Shown here: positions 53,131 to 62,248 of the stretch, one piece after another | Numbering within the stretch: the first letter of the stretch is position 1 | How the letters are laid out: each line of letters begins with the position of its first letter | Source of the DNA: Azospira sp. I13 | GTDB taxonomy: Bacteria; Pseudomonadota; Gammaproteobacteria; Burkholderiales; Rhodocyclaceae | Reading direction: 5' to 3' | Length of the DNA stretch: 64,000 bases | NCBI RefSeq assembly: GCF_003112695.1 | Contig: NZ_BFBP01000002.1 | Coordinates: 196,898 to 260,897 of the forward strand | The notes under the pieces: model-generated | Told to the model about the DNA's origin: nothing | The model's input: the letters and a program-made list of their open reading frames with translations, nothing else | Database searches by the model: none | Made by a program: the position numbers and the translations under genes

Positions 53131-56100
53131 TCAGGGCAGATCCGTCAGGTTTTCCTCGACCTCCCGCAGTTCGCCGTCGCCGAACAGCAGGGCGGCGCGC
53201 ACCGGCCGCGGCGCATAAAGGGGCGTCAGCAGCTCCCGGTACTCCGCCACCTGCCGCCGGTATTCGGCCAGGCGCTTGGTGTCGGCACCAGAGCTTTTGT
53301 AATCCACCACCCACACCGCCTCCGGCGTTTCCACCAGACGATCCACCCGCTTCACCCGGCCCTCGCCATCACAGATTTCCGCCTCGTTGCGGGCAGGCAG
53401 GGCAGGATCGAGAAGGAAGGCCAGGGAAGGCATCGCCATCAGCCGCTCGGCGACCCGCACTGCTTCTGCAGCGCCAGCCTCCGTGGCCGTGGCCCCGCCA
53501 GCCCGGCGCCACCAGTCGGGCTCCAGAGGCAGGCCCGCTGTCAGCCGTTCGAGACAGCCATGCAGGAGGATGCCATGGAGGGCATCGTCCCCCGGCCCCA
53601 GGCGGCGCTCGCCGATGGGCGGGAGCTCGGGCAATTCAGAAAAGAGATCGGCAGCCGGCGCCCCAGGCAGGAGGCAGGGCGACGGATCAGAGGCTGCGGC
53701 ATTTTCAATCACCGCCTGGCCGACATGTCCTCCGACCACCAGATCACCGTAAGCAGGCGACATGCCAGCCTCCACCGGCCCGGCCAGCTTCTCCAGAGCC
53801 CGCAACAGGCGCTGATAGGGGCTGTTCTCCGGCGACTCGCCCCCGGTGCGGCCGCCCTTGGGGGCGCTGCCGCTGGCGACGAACATCTGCTTGGCCCGGG
53901 TGATGGCCACATAGAGCAGATTCAGTTCCTCCCGCTCGGCCAGGGCGGCTTCGCCGGCAAACAGCGGTTCCCGGGCGGCGCCCCGCTCGTCCTTGCGGCC
54001 GTAGAGGGAAAGATGGGTGGGCCGCTCCGCCTCCGGCGGCCAATCCACCAGCAGGTTCCAGGCATCGGCCTGGCCACCGGCGCCGGTGTTGGCATCAAGC
54101 AGCCAGACCAGCGGCGCCTCCAGGCCCTTGGCGGCGTGGATGGTGAGGATGCGCACCCGGCCCTGGTCGTCGTCGCCGCCTTGGCCATCACTCGCTTCGA
54201 CGATGCCTTCGTCCGGCGCTTCATCGGGGTCGGCTTCCCGCAGGCGGGTCAGTTCGTCGAGGAAGCGGGGCAGGCTGGGATAGCGGCCACCATCCAGGTC
54301 CAGGGCCAGTTGCAGCAGGGCCAGGAGATTGGCTTCCACCCCGGGCCACAGGGCCTCGGGCACCGCCTCCCGGTAACGGGCCAGGACTTCCCCTTCGTGG
54401 AAGACCCGGTCCAGCAGATCGTGGCCCGGCAGCACGTCGGCCGCCGCCAGCCAGCCGGCCAGGAGGCCATGGGCCCGGGCCAGGCGCGGCGGCGCCTCGC
54501 CCCGCATCGCCAGGCCCGTCAGACGCTCCCACCAGGAACCGGGCCCCAGGGTAGCCAGTATCAACAGGTCCGCTTCGTCCACGGCACAAATGGGGCTGCG
54601 CAGCACCTGCACCAGGGCCAGGTCGGCGGCGGGAAGCACCAGGAACTCCAGCAGGGCGGCCAGGTCCCGGGCTTCCAGGGTGTGCAGTAGCCCCCCGCGG
54701 GAGGCCGCCAGGTAGGGAATGCCGGCGGCCTTGAGGGCCCGCTCGTAGGCGGCCAACTGGGTGCGCTTGCGCACCAGCAGCATGACGTCGCCCCAGCGCA
54801 GGGGGCGCTCCCCCCCACCATCCCGCACCGGCAGGGTGGCCTTGAGCTCCAGCAGGCGGGCGGCGAGCCGGGCGGCCTCTTCCTCCCGTCGCGGATCGCC
54901 GGCGGTGGCAGCCGGGGTGGTCAGGGGATTACGCAGGCCGGCAAGGTCGTTTTGGGCGGCGGCTTCGCCGCCTTCCCCTTCCGCCGCCTCCCCCTCTTCG
55001 GCGAGATTGACCAGGGGCAGCAGTTCCACCCGCCCCGGCAGGCCGGCGGCCAGGGAATCCTGGGGGCGGAAGCCCGTAAAGGCCGGCTCGGCGCCGAACA
55101 GGGCATTGACCACTTCGACCACCGCCGGGGCGTTGCGCCGGGTGGCGTCCTGGGCCAGGCGGCGGGCAGAAAAGTTGGCTTCGAGAAAATCCGCCGCCGT
55201 GGCGAAGAGCCGGGGCTCGGCCTGACGAAAACGGTAGATGGATTGCTTCGGGTCCCCCACCAGGAACAGGCGGGGCGGCTCCAGGCCATCCCCCGGGCGG
55301 TAGGCATCCAGCCAGGCGAGGAGGATCTGCCACTGCAGGGGGTTGGTGTCCTGGAACTCGTCCAGCAGGATGTGCTTGTAGCGGGCGTCCAGCCGGGCCT
55401 GCAGGAAGGCGGCGTGGGAATCGTCCCGCAGCAGTTGCAGCACCTGCCATTCGGCGTCGACAAAATCAATGAGGCGGCGGGCCTGCTTGTGCTTTTCCAG
55501 GCGTTCGAGAAAAGCAGCGCCCAGGCTCAGGCCATGACGGTTGAAGGCAAGGATCTGCTCGGCACGCAACACCTCACGGGTGGCCAGGATGGATTCTCCC
55601 AGGCGTTGGTGTAGGGCCAGGAAGCGGGCCGCGCCGTCACTGCCGAAACGCTTGTCCAGAGCACCGCTCGGCTTGCGCGCCCGCAGGGTGCCACTCTGGG
55701 TCAGGAGCACGCCACCCAGGGCCTCGAAGGCAGCCTCGGGCGCCACCCCTGGTTGCAGGGCACCGCGCAGGGGGACCACCAGGGCCTGGTCGGTCTTGGT
55801 GTCGCTTTGCTCGAGAAAACCCAGGTACGCATGGAAATCCGCCTCCCAGTCGGCCACGAAGAAGGCCGCCAGGCCCTCTCCTGGTTCGCCAACCCCCAGG
55901 AGGGTCTGCAGTTCCTCAAGGGCATGGGCCACGCCATCCGGGCGGCCACCGGTGTAGCTGAGCCACTCGGCCCGCCGCCCCACCAGGCGCATCAGCAGGC
56001 CCCGGGTGCCATCCAGACCAGCGATTTGCAGGAGGGCGGTGAAGTGGCCGGCCAGCTCGCCTTCAGGGTCGGCCTGAAGTTCGGCAGCAAAGCTCTGCCA

Positions 56101-56556
56101 CAGTTCTTCCAGCAGGCGGCCGCTGGATTCCACCAGACTGCTGCCGGCCAGGCCGGAGGCCAGGGGTGCGGCGGCCACCAGCTGTAGGAACCAGCCGTGG
56201 AAGGTGTGTACGGAAAGGGGCGGCTGGGCATCGGCCACCCGTTCGTAAAGGCCCCGGGCCCGGCGCAGCAGGGCCGCATCCGCCGTCATGCCGCGCTCGG
56301 CAAGGAACTGGACGGCCTCGGCTTCAGGCATGGCCGCCAGATCCCGCAGCCAGCCCATGACGCGCTCCTCGATTTCCCGGGCCGCCTTGCGGGTAAAGGT
56401 GATGGCCAGGATGTCGCCGGGGGCGGCACCTTCCAGCAGCAGGCGGACGATGCGGGAGGCCAGCAGCCAGGTCTTGCCGCTGCCGGCGCAGGCTTCAACC
56501 ACCACCGAGCGGTGGGGGTCCAGGGCATCCAGAACCAGTTGGCGGGGATCAGTCAT
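53131..56556 (-). CDS. addA: AddA-like helicase-nuclease subunit
   Basis: A 1141-residue superfamily I helicase with C-terminal nuclease domain. Walker A is EACAGSGKTWLLA at the N-terminus; other motifs are ITFTRKAAREIEERV, LLDEFQDTNPLQW, LVGDPKQSIYRFRQAEP, LTIHAAKGLEAPLVWL and LLYVAITRAKQMF. The nuclease site includes WVVDYKSS near the C-terminus. ATG 56556 follows GGGGAGG and overlaps addB by eight bases; a longer frame exists but lies in addB. With AddB it should resect double-strand DNA ends for recombination, in place of RecBCD. Confidence 0.9.
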   Translation of the reverse strand: MTDPRQLVLDALDPHRSVVVEACAGSGKTWLLASRIVRLLLEGAAPGDILAITFTRKAAREIEERVMGWLRDLAAMPEAEAVQFLAERGMTADAALLRRARGLYERVADAQPPLSVHTFHGWFLQLVAAAPLASGLAGSSLVESSGRLLEELWQSFAAELQADPEGELAGHFTALLQIAGLDGTRGLLMRLVGRRAEWLSYTGGRPDGVAHALEELQTLLGVGEPGEGLAAFFVADWEADFHAYLGFLEQSDTKTDQALVVPLRGALQPGVAPEAAFEALGGVLLTQSGTLRARKPSGALDKRFGSDGAARFLALHQRLGESILATREVLRAEQILAFNRHGLSLGAAFLERLEKHKQARRLIDFVDAEWQVLQLLRDDSHAAFLQARLDARYKHILLDEFQDTNPLQWQILLAWLDAYRPGDGLEPPRLFLVGDPKQSIYRFRQAEPRLFATAADFLEANFSARRLAQDATRRNAPAVVEVVNALFGAEPAFTGFRPQDSLAAGLPGRVELLPLVNLAEEGEAAEGEGGEAAAQNDLAGLRNPLTTPAATAGDPRREEEAARLAARLLELKATLPVRDGGGERPLRWGDVMLLVRKRTQLAAYERALKAAGIPYLAASRGGLLHTLEARDLAALLEFLVLPAADLALVQVLRSPICAVDEADLLILATLGPGSWWERLTGLAMRGEAPPRLARAHGLLAGWLAAADVLPGHDLLDRVFHEGEVLARYREAVPEALWPGVEANLLALLQLALDLDGGRYPSLPRFLDELTRLREADPDEAPDEGIVEASDGQGGDDDQGRVRILTIHAAKGLEAPLVWLLDANTGAGGQADAWNLLVDWPPEAERPTHLSLYGRKDERGAAREPLFAGEAALAEREELNLLYVAITRAKQMFVASGSAPKGGRTGGESPENSPYQRLLRALEKLAGPVEAGMSPAYGDLVVGGHVGQAVIENAAASDPSPCLLPGAPAADLFSELPELPPIGERRLGPGDDALHGILLHGCLERLTAGLPLEPDWWRRAGGATATEAGAAEAVRVAERLMAMPSLAFLLDPALPARNEAEICDGEGRVKRVDRLVETPEAVWVVDYKSSGADTKRLAEYRRQVAEYRELLTPLYAPRPVRAALLFGDGELREVEENLTDLP

Positions 56557-59368
56557 GGCAGGCCTCCCCGGCGCCGGCCATGCCAGTATCGGCAGCGTTG
56601 GCAACGTTATCGGACATCTCGTTCACATGTTCGTGCCGGCACAGGCCGGCCATTTCGCAATAGGCGCAAAGGCCCTCGGCGCCGTGGGCGGGCAGGGGCG
56701 CGCCAGACCGTAGACCTTCCATGACCCGCACCAGGCGGGTGACCTGGGCCTGGGCATCGGCCTGCAGGTCGGCACTGGCAGCCAGGGCTTCCACCTTGTC
56801 GTCGTCCAGCACCACGTAGGCGGCTTCGGCGGCATCTTCTCCCACCAGGGCGGCATAGGCCGCCAGTTGCAGGTCTTCCGCCAGGCCGGCCTTGATGGAC
56901 TGGCGGCTGCGGGTCTTGTAATCGAGCAGAGACAGGCCGTCCGGCCCGCTGTCGGTACGGTCGATGCGGCCGTACAGCTCCACCGTGCCGCCGTCAGCCA
57001 GGGCAAAGCTGCGCCGCTGTTCCGTTTCCGCCGCCTGCCAAAGCCAGCCCTGCTGTTCCCGCTCCCGCTGCCAGGCGAGGTAGGCAGACAGGCGCCTTTC
57101 CCAGCGCAGGCGCCAGCCCAGGGCCAGGTAGTTGTGGGCCAGGGCACCGGCGAAGACCTCCTGGGTGAGGCGCTGCAGGGCGGCCAGGGCCTCGTCTTGC
57201 GGCACTTTGGCAAGGACCGGGTGCTGGGCGTGGAAGCGTTCCAGCACCTTGTGCACCAGCAGGCCGTAATCCCGCTTTTCCATTTCCTCGCTGACTTCAT
57301 CCAGTTCGTTGAGGCGCAATACATGGCGGGCAAAGAAGCAATAGGGGCAGCCCACCAGGGCGCTGTAGCCGCTGACGGAGATGCGCGTTGGCAGGGCGTC
57401 GACAGGCACCACCGGGCGGCGCTGGCGACTGGGGCCGGGCCGGGCGTCGTCACCTTCCGGCGGATCGGCCAGGGGCGCGACGCTGCCCTGCAATTCCACC
57501 TGCCAGGCAAAGCGGTGCAGGGCGGCCAGCCGGTCCAGCTCGGGCGCCAGTAGCTGGGGCTCGCCATCCCGCTCGGCCTGCCAGGTGACGGTGACTTCGG
57601 GAACATGGGCCAGGAGCAGGGCCAGGTCGGCCCGCAGGCGTTCCTGGGCAACGGCCCGGGTGGGCAGCCCCAGTTCCTGGCGCACGCCCTGGTTGAAGAA
57701 GGCGGCGGAGGGTTCCGTGGGCTTCAGCCGGCCGGCGTCGCCCCCCAGCAGCACGGCGGCCTCAAAGGGCCGCAGCCGGGTGGCGGCCAGGTGGGTCATG
57801 AACACCGGGCTATCAATGGAGAGGTCGCGGAACACTTCGCTCTCCAGCTCCCGGTTGAGCCAGTCGCGAAAGACGTGGAAGGAGAAACGGTCCCGGCTCT
57901 CCGCCAGCTCCTCCCGGCGCCGGCCAATGAGATCCAGGATGACCGCGCCGGCCGCATCGGCCAGCAGGCGGGGCCGGGCCTCCAGGGCATCCAGGGCCTT
58001 GTCGAGGCGCCCCAGCCACTCCGGCAGGGCCTGTTCTCGGCCAGCCAGGAGTTTGAGGGCGGCCTCCAGGCGATCAAGCAGTTCCTTGGCCCGAGCCTGA
58101 GCCGCCGTGGGCTGTTCCACTGCCCCCAGCACGTGGCGCATGGGCGAGAGGCCGGCACGGATGCCGCTGCGCCGCACCAGGCGCTCCAGGGCGAAAACCG
58201 CGGCCTTGCGCGCGTTGTCCCGCTGTCCGGCAAAGAGGAAGGGGGATTTCAGCAGGTCCAGCACGTCCTTGTAATAGGCACCGCCGGCCTGGGTTTCCAG
58301 GAGACCGTCGAGCACGGCACCGGCTCGGGAAGTGGAGAGTTTCCAGCCCGTTTCGTCGGCCACCAGTACCTGGCGCCGCTCCAGCAGGGCCCGCACCCGA
58401 CGCGCCACCAGGCGATCCTGGGCGATCAGGGCGATACGCCGCTTGCCGGCCTGCAGCCATTGCAGCACCTGGGCGGCAGCGCCCCGAGCCTCCTGCTCCC
58501 GGCCCCGGGCAGCAAGAATCTGCAAGTGCCCCGCCAGAGGGCTGGCGGGCTGGGCCCCCGCGGCGGCCGCAGCACGTTCCAGCAAGGGCGCACCCTCCTC
58601 GTTGCCGGCAACGGGGGGCCAGGCAGCGGCCAGCACGGTCATCAGGGGGGCATCATCATGCTGCCGGGCCAGGGGATAAAACAGTTGCACGGGCTGGGAT
58701 TCGGCGTAACGGGTGTAGAAGGCCCGTTCGGCGGGGGGCAGATTTTCCGGCGGGCCATCCAGCACCACCGCCAGGGGGGCAGTCGCCGTGCCGGCCAGGC
58801 GGGCCAGAGCCAGGGCATAGGCGCCGGGTGCGTCGGGTCGGCCAAGCCCGGCCAGAACCCGCCACAGTTCATGCACCACACGGGCCTCGAAGGCCAGGGG
58901 AACGCTGCTGCGCAGGTGGTAGGCCGCTTCCAGCTGGGCCAGGAAGGCGCCTTCGTCTTCCGGCAGGGCCAGGGCGTGGGTCGTCAGTTCATCGAAGAGG
59001 GCCGCCATCTCGGCGGCCACGCCCCAGAGGATGCCGTCGTCGAACCAGCCCCGCTCGGCCAGGGCGCTGCGCAAGAGCAGGAGGCGCTGGCTGTCGGGCA
59101 AGGGGGCCGGGTCCTGGGGCTGGGCACCGGCCCAGCGGGCCAAGGTGTCGCATACCGGCAACAGCAGGGCTTGCCCCGCCACCCGGCCGAGCTCGCGCCG
59201 CAACAGGGAGGCCAGGGGGAGGCCGGGCACACAGACCCGCAGGCCTGAAAGATTGAGGCCAAGCCCCCGGGCCGCACCCTGTTCGAGCAGACGGGCAGCA
59301 ACGCGGGGAAGGAAATCGGGCCCGGCAGGGAGGGCTTCTTGGGTCAGGAATGAGCTCATGGCGGACAT
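56549..59368 (-). CDS. addB: AddB-like nuclease subunit with Fe-S cysteines
   Basis: A 939-residue protein. It has an N-terminal helicase-like region without a clear Walker A and a C-terminal PD-(D/E)XK nuclease domain containing LLDYKTRSRQ. Cysteines in GCPYCFFARHVL (about residue 670) and CAYCEMAGLC near the C-terminus form the four-cysteine iron-sulfur staple typical of AddB nuclease domains. The start is ATG 59368 or 59359, neither with a strong ribosome site. addA overlaps its 3' end. Confidence 0.88.
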   Translation of the reverse strand: MSAMSSFLTQEALPAGPDFLPRVAARLLEQGAARGLGLNLSGLRVCVPGLPLASLLRRELGRVAGQALLLPVCDTLARWAGAQPQDPAPLPDSQRLLLLRSALAERGWFDDGILWGVAAEMAALFDELTTHALALPEDEGAFLAQLEAAYHLRSSVPLAFEARVVHELWRVLAGLGRPDAPGAYALALARLAGTATAPLAVVLDGPPENLPPAERAFYTRYAESQPVQLFYPLARQHDDAPLMTVLAAAWPPVAGNEEGAPLLERAAAAAGAQPASPLAGHLQILAARGREQEARGAAAQVLQWLQAGKRRIALIAQDRLVARRVRALLERRQVLVADETGWKLSTSRAGAVLDGLLETQAGGAYYKDVLDLLKSPFLFAGQRDNARKAAVFALERLVRRSGIRAGLSPMRHVLGAVEQPTAAQARAKELLDRLEAALKLLAGREQALPEWLGRLDKALDALEARPRLLADAAGAVILDLIGRRREELAESRDRFSFHVFRDWLNRELESEVFRDLSIDSPVFMTHLAATRLRPFEAAVLLGGDAGRLKPTEPSAAFFNQGVRQELGLPTRAVAQERLRADLALLLAHVPEVTVTWQAERDGEPQLLAPELDRLAALHRFAWQVELQGSVAPLADPPEGDDARPGPSRQRRPVVPVDALPTRISVSGYSALVGCPYCFFARHVLRLNELDEVSEEMEKRDYGLLVHKVLERFHAQHPVLAKVPQDEALAALQRLTQEVFAGALAHNYLALGWRLRWERRLSAYLAWQREREQQGWLWQAAETEQRRSFALADGGTVELYGRIDRTDSGPDGLSLLDYKTRSRQSIKAGLAEDLQLAAYAALVGEDAAEAAYVVLDDDKVEALAASADLQADAQAQVTRLVRVMEGLRSGAPLPAHGAEGLCAYCEMAGLCRHEHVNEMSDNVANAADTGMAGAGEACHD

Positions 59369-59380
59369 CAGAAAATGGAC

Positions 59381-59704
59381 TCAACGCTCCAGCAGGGGAA
59401 ATTTACCGGTCTGACCGTTCCAGTCATCGGCATCGGGCGGGGCTGCGTGGCGGGCGGTAATGGCAGGCCATTGGCGGGCCAGTTCGGCGTTGAGGGGAAT
59501 CATGTGGCGCTGGGCCAGGGGAACGTCGTCTTCGGCAAAGATGGCTTCGGCCGGGCATTCCGGAACACAGAGGGAGCAATCAATGCATTCTTCCGGGTCG
59601 ATGGCGAGGAAATTCGGCCCTTCACGAAAGCAGTCCACGGGGCAGACATCCACGCAATCGGTGTATTTGCAACGGATACAGTTCTCGGTGACGACATATG
59701 CCAT
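59381..59704 (-). CDS. fdxA: FdxA 7Fe ferredoxin
   Basis: A 107-residue ferredoxin. C9, C17 and C50 are placed for a [3Fe-4S] cluster and C21, C40, C43 and C46 for a [4Fe-4S] cluster, as in Azotobacter ferredoxin I; C12 and C25 are extra cysteines also found there. The C-terminus (PLLER) is usual for the family. ATG 59704 has GGAGG six bases upstream; the frame extends 39 codons further upstream but without support. It ends 12 bases before addB on the same strand. Confidence 0.93.
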   Translation of the reverse strand: MAYVVTENCIRCKYTDCVDVCPVDCFREGPNFLAIDPEECIDCSLCVPECPAEAIFAEDDVPLAQRHMIPLNAELARQWPAITARHAAPPDADDWNGQTGKFPLLER

Positions 59705-59932
59705 GGGGGCCTCCGGATATCGGATGACGGAATCCTGACCTGCCTGATGAAAACAAGGCGGGAACCCTGCCCCGGCCACCGTGTCGGAGACCGGGAGGCG
59801 AAGTTTATGGCAACTTCCCATGCCCGGGGTTTTTCGTTAGGATAGCCCCGTTCCAACCTGCCCACCCCAGCCGGGGCCAGGCATTTTCCCCCGAATCCCC
59901 AAAGAGTTAGACTCCCGACGAGGCTTTTTTCC

Positions 59933-60259
59933 ATGAGCGAACACATCCATTACGTCACCGACGACAGCTTCGAGGCCGAAGTGCTGCAGTCCCAGCAACC
60001 CGTGCTGGTGGACTACTGGGCCGAATGGTGCGGCCCCTGCAAGATGATCGCCCCGATCCTGGACGAAGTGGCCACCGAATACGCCGGCAAGCTCAAGGTC
60101 GCCAAGCTGAACATTGACGACAACCAGAACACCCCCGCCAAATACGGCATCCGCGGCATCCCCACCCTGATGCTGTTCAAGGGCGGCAATGTCGAGGCCA
60201 CCAAGGTCGGCGCCCTGTCCAAATCCCAGCTGGCTGCCTTTATTGACAGCAATCTGTAA
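59933..60259 (+). CDS. trxA: Thioredoxin
   Basis: A 108-residue thioredoxin with the active site WCGPC (C33, C36), cis-proline loop [11 protein letters not shown] and standard length. It reduces disulfides of cytoplasmic enzymes. It is directly upstream of rho, an arrangement (trxA-rho) conserved in many proteobacteria. It is divergent from fdxA, with the promoter region in the 228-base gap. Confidence 0.95.
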   Translation: MSEHIHYVTDDSFEAEVLQSQQPVLVDYWAEWCGPCKMIAPILDEVATEYAGKLKVAKLNIDDNQNTPAKYGIRGIPTLMLFKGGNVEATKVGALSKSQLAAFIDSNL

Positions 60260-60273
60260 AGCCATTACGCTCC

Positions 60274-60366
60274 CAGCCTGAAAGTTCTGAGCCAAAAGAT
60301 CGCGGCGCCCCTCCGGGGAATACGCAAAGACCAAAGCGCCCGACATCCCTTCAGACTTTCAGGCTG
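60274..60366 (+). repeat. Long-range inverted repeat in the trxA-rho gap
   Basis: CAGCCTGAAAGTTCTGA (60274-60290) pairs with TCAGACTTTCAGGCTG (60351-60366), 16 paired bases with a single bulge, enclosing 60 bases that include CCCCTCCGGGG. It can fold as a large stem in the trxA-rho transcript. Confidence 0.65.
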
Positions 60367-60420
60367 CAACGCTCCGGGTTCTCCGGGCAAGCAATTCCGT
60401 CCCCCGCACCTGTCGTTCCA

Positions 60421-60548
60421 GCCCTGACCGGGCCCGGCCCCAAACCGCGCCCACGATCCCTACCCTTTCTCCGCTCCCATCGTCACGTCCCGTCGCCTCA
60501 ACGCGGCCTCCCGGCGCCCTTCCTGAAGCTCGACACTTCCCCTACGCC
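60421..60548 (+). promoter_or_regulatory. C-rich, G-poor leader of rho (probable rut region)
   Basis: In 60421-60540 I count 61 C and 24 G in 120 bases, and in 60451-60500 there are 26 C and 6 G in 50. Unpaired C-rich RNA is what Rho binds, and rho mRNA leaders are known sites of Rho autoregulation in enterobacteria. This block ends just before the rho start. Confidence 0.6.
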
Positions 60549-61811
60549 ATGCATCTATCCGAACTGAAAAACCTCCACGTCAGCCAATTGCTGGAAATGG
60601 CGACGACCAATGAAATCGAGGGCGCCAACCGGCTGCGCAAGCAGGAGCTGATTTTCGCCCTGCTGAAGAAACATGCGAAGAAGGGCGAGAGCATCTTCGG
60701 TGACGGCGTGCTGGAAGTGCTGCCCGACGGCTTCGGTTTCCTGCGTTCCCCGGAAACCTCCTACCTGGCCAGCACCGACGACATCTACGTCTCCCCCTCC
60801 CAGATCCGTCGCTTCAACCTGCACACCGGTGACACCATCGAGGGCGAGATCCGCACCCCGAAGGATGGCGAGCGCTACTTTGCCCTGGTCAAGGTAGACA
60901 AGATCAACTACGAGGCGCCGGAAGCCTGCAAGAGCAAGATTCTCTTCGAGAACCTGACGCCCCTGCACCCCTCCGCCCACCTGCACCTGGAGCGGCCGAT
61001 TCGCGCCGAGGAGAACACCACCTCCCGCGTCATCGACATGATCGCCCCCATCGGCAAGGGCCAGCGCGGTCTGCTGGTGGCCCCGCCGAAATCCGGCAAG
61101 ACGGTGATGCTGCAGCACATCGCCCACGCCATCACCGCCAACCACCCCGACGTGCAGCTGATCGTGCTGCTCATCGACGAGCGCCCCGAAGAAGTGACGG
61201 AAATGCAGCGTACGGTGCGCGGCGAAGTGGTGGCCTCCACCTTCGACGAACCGGCCACCCGCCACGTCATCGTCGCCGAAATGGTCATTGAGAAGGCCAA
61301 GCGCCTGGTGGAGCACAAGAAGGATGTGGTCATCCTGCTCGACTCCATCACCCGCCTGGCCCGCGCCTACAACACCGTGCAGCCCGCCTCCGGCAAGGTG
61401 CTAACCGGCGGCGTGGACGCCAACGCCCTGCAGAAGCCGAAGCGTTTCTTCGGCGCTGCCCGCAACATCGAGGAAGGCGGCTCCCTCACCATCATCGCCA
61501 CCGCCCTGGTGGAAACCGGCTCCCGCATGGACGACGTGATCTACGAAGAGTTCAAGGGCACCGGCAACATGGAAATCCACCTGGATCGCCGCATGGCCGA
61601 GAAGCGCATCTACCCGGCCATCAACGTGAACCGCTCCGGCACCCGTCGCGAAGAGTTGCTGCTGAAGCCCGACGTGCTGCAGAAGATGTGGGTGCTGCGC
61701 AAACTGCTCTACAACATGGACGACCTGGAAGCGATGGAATTCCTGCTGGACAAGGTCAAGGCCACCAAGGCCAACGGCGAGTTCTTCGACGCCATGCGCG
61801 GCGGCCGCTAA
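60549..61811 (+). CDS. rho: Transcription termination factor Rho
   Basis: A 420-residue RNA-dependent ATPase hexamer. It has the N-terminal [18 protein letters not shown] helix pair, the RNA-binding domain with GFGFLRS, P-loop [15 protein letters not shown], Walker [17 protein letters not shown], and the Q/R loops. Length and sequence fit the proteobacterial standard. It terminates transcripts that lack intrinsic signals. Its own leader is C-rich and may bind its product. Confidence 0.97.
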   Translation: MHLSELKNLHVSQLLEMATTNEIEGANRLRKQELIFALLKKHAKKGESIFGDGVLEVLPDGFGFLRSPETSYLASTDDIYVSPSQIRRFNLHTGDTIEGEIRTPKDGERYFALVKVDKINYEAPEACKSKILFENLTPLHPSAHLHLERPIRAEENTTSRVIDMIAPIGKGQRGLLVAPPKSGKTVMLQHIAHAITANHPDVQLIVLLIDERPEEVTEMQRTVRGEVVASTFDEPATRHVIVAEMVIEKAKRLVEHKKDVVILLDSITRLARAYNTVQPASGKVLTGGVDANALQKPKRFFGAARNIEEGGSLTIIATALVETGSRMDDVIYEEFKGTGNMEIHLDRRMAEKRIYPAINVNRSGTRREELLLKPDVLQKMWVLRKLLYNMDDLEAMEFLLDKVKATKANGEFFDAMRGGR

Positions 61812-61921
61812 GCCACCCCGCCCCCGACAAAAATTTGCAACCGCTGGAAAGTTCAGGGATAATCCCGCGTTTTCCAGGGGCCGGTCACATCCGCCGGCCG
61901 AGAGACTCGAAAGGACACACC

Positions 61922-62137
61922 ATGAAGCCCGGTATCCACCCCGAATACAACGACATCCAGGTCACCTGCTCCTGCGGCAGCGTTTTCACCACCAAGTCCA
62001 CCATGGGCAAGCCGCTGACCATTGAAGTCTGCTCCTCCTGCCACCCGTTCTACACCGGCAAGCAGAAGATTGTGGACACCGCCGGCCGCGTTGAAAAGTT
62101 CAACCAGAAGTTCGGCAACCTGCGCAAGTCCGCCTAA
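61922..62137 (+). CDS. rpmE: Ribosomal protein bL31 (zinc-binding form)
   Basis: A 71-residue ribosomal protein with four cysteines, C16, C18, C37 and C40, the zinc-binding (C+) form. It includes the family [15 protein letters not shown] and [22 protein letters not shown] 61922 follows GAAAGGA; the frame is open further upstream within rho. The gene order rho-rpmE is common in betaproteobacteria. An intrinsic terminator follows. Confidence 0.96.
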   Translation: MKPGIHPEYNDIQVTCSCGSVFTTKSTMGKPLTIEVCSSCHPFYTGKQKIVDTAGRVEKFNQKFGNLRKSA

Positions 62138-62173
62138 GCTTTTCCGGACAAACCGGCGCCCGGCGCCGCGCAG

Positions 62174-62205
62174 AAAAAAGGCAGCCCCAGGCTGCCTTTT
62201 TTGCT
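62174..62205 (+). terminator. Intrinsic terminator after rpmE
   Basis: AAAAAAGGCAGCC (62174-62186) and GGCTGCCTTTTTT (62190-62202) form a 13-bp stem with a three-base loop and a T tract inside the second arm. It ends 37-68 bases after the rpmE stop, before the next gene. Confidence 0.93.
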
Positions 62206-62248
62206 TTATTCCCAAGCCAGACTTCCGACACGCCTCCCGCTCCCGGCC

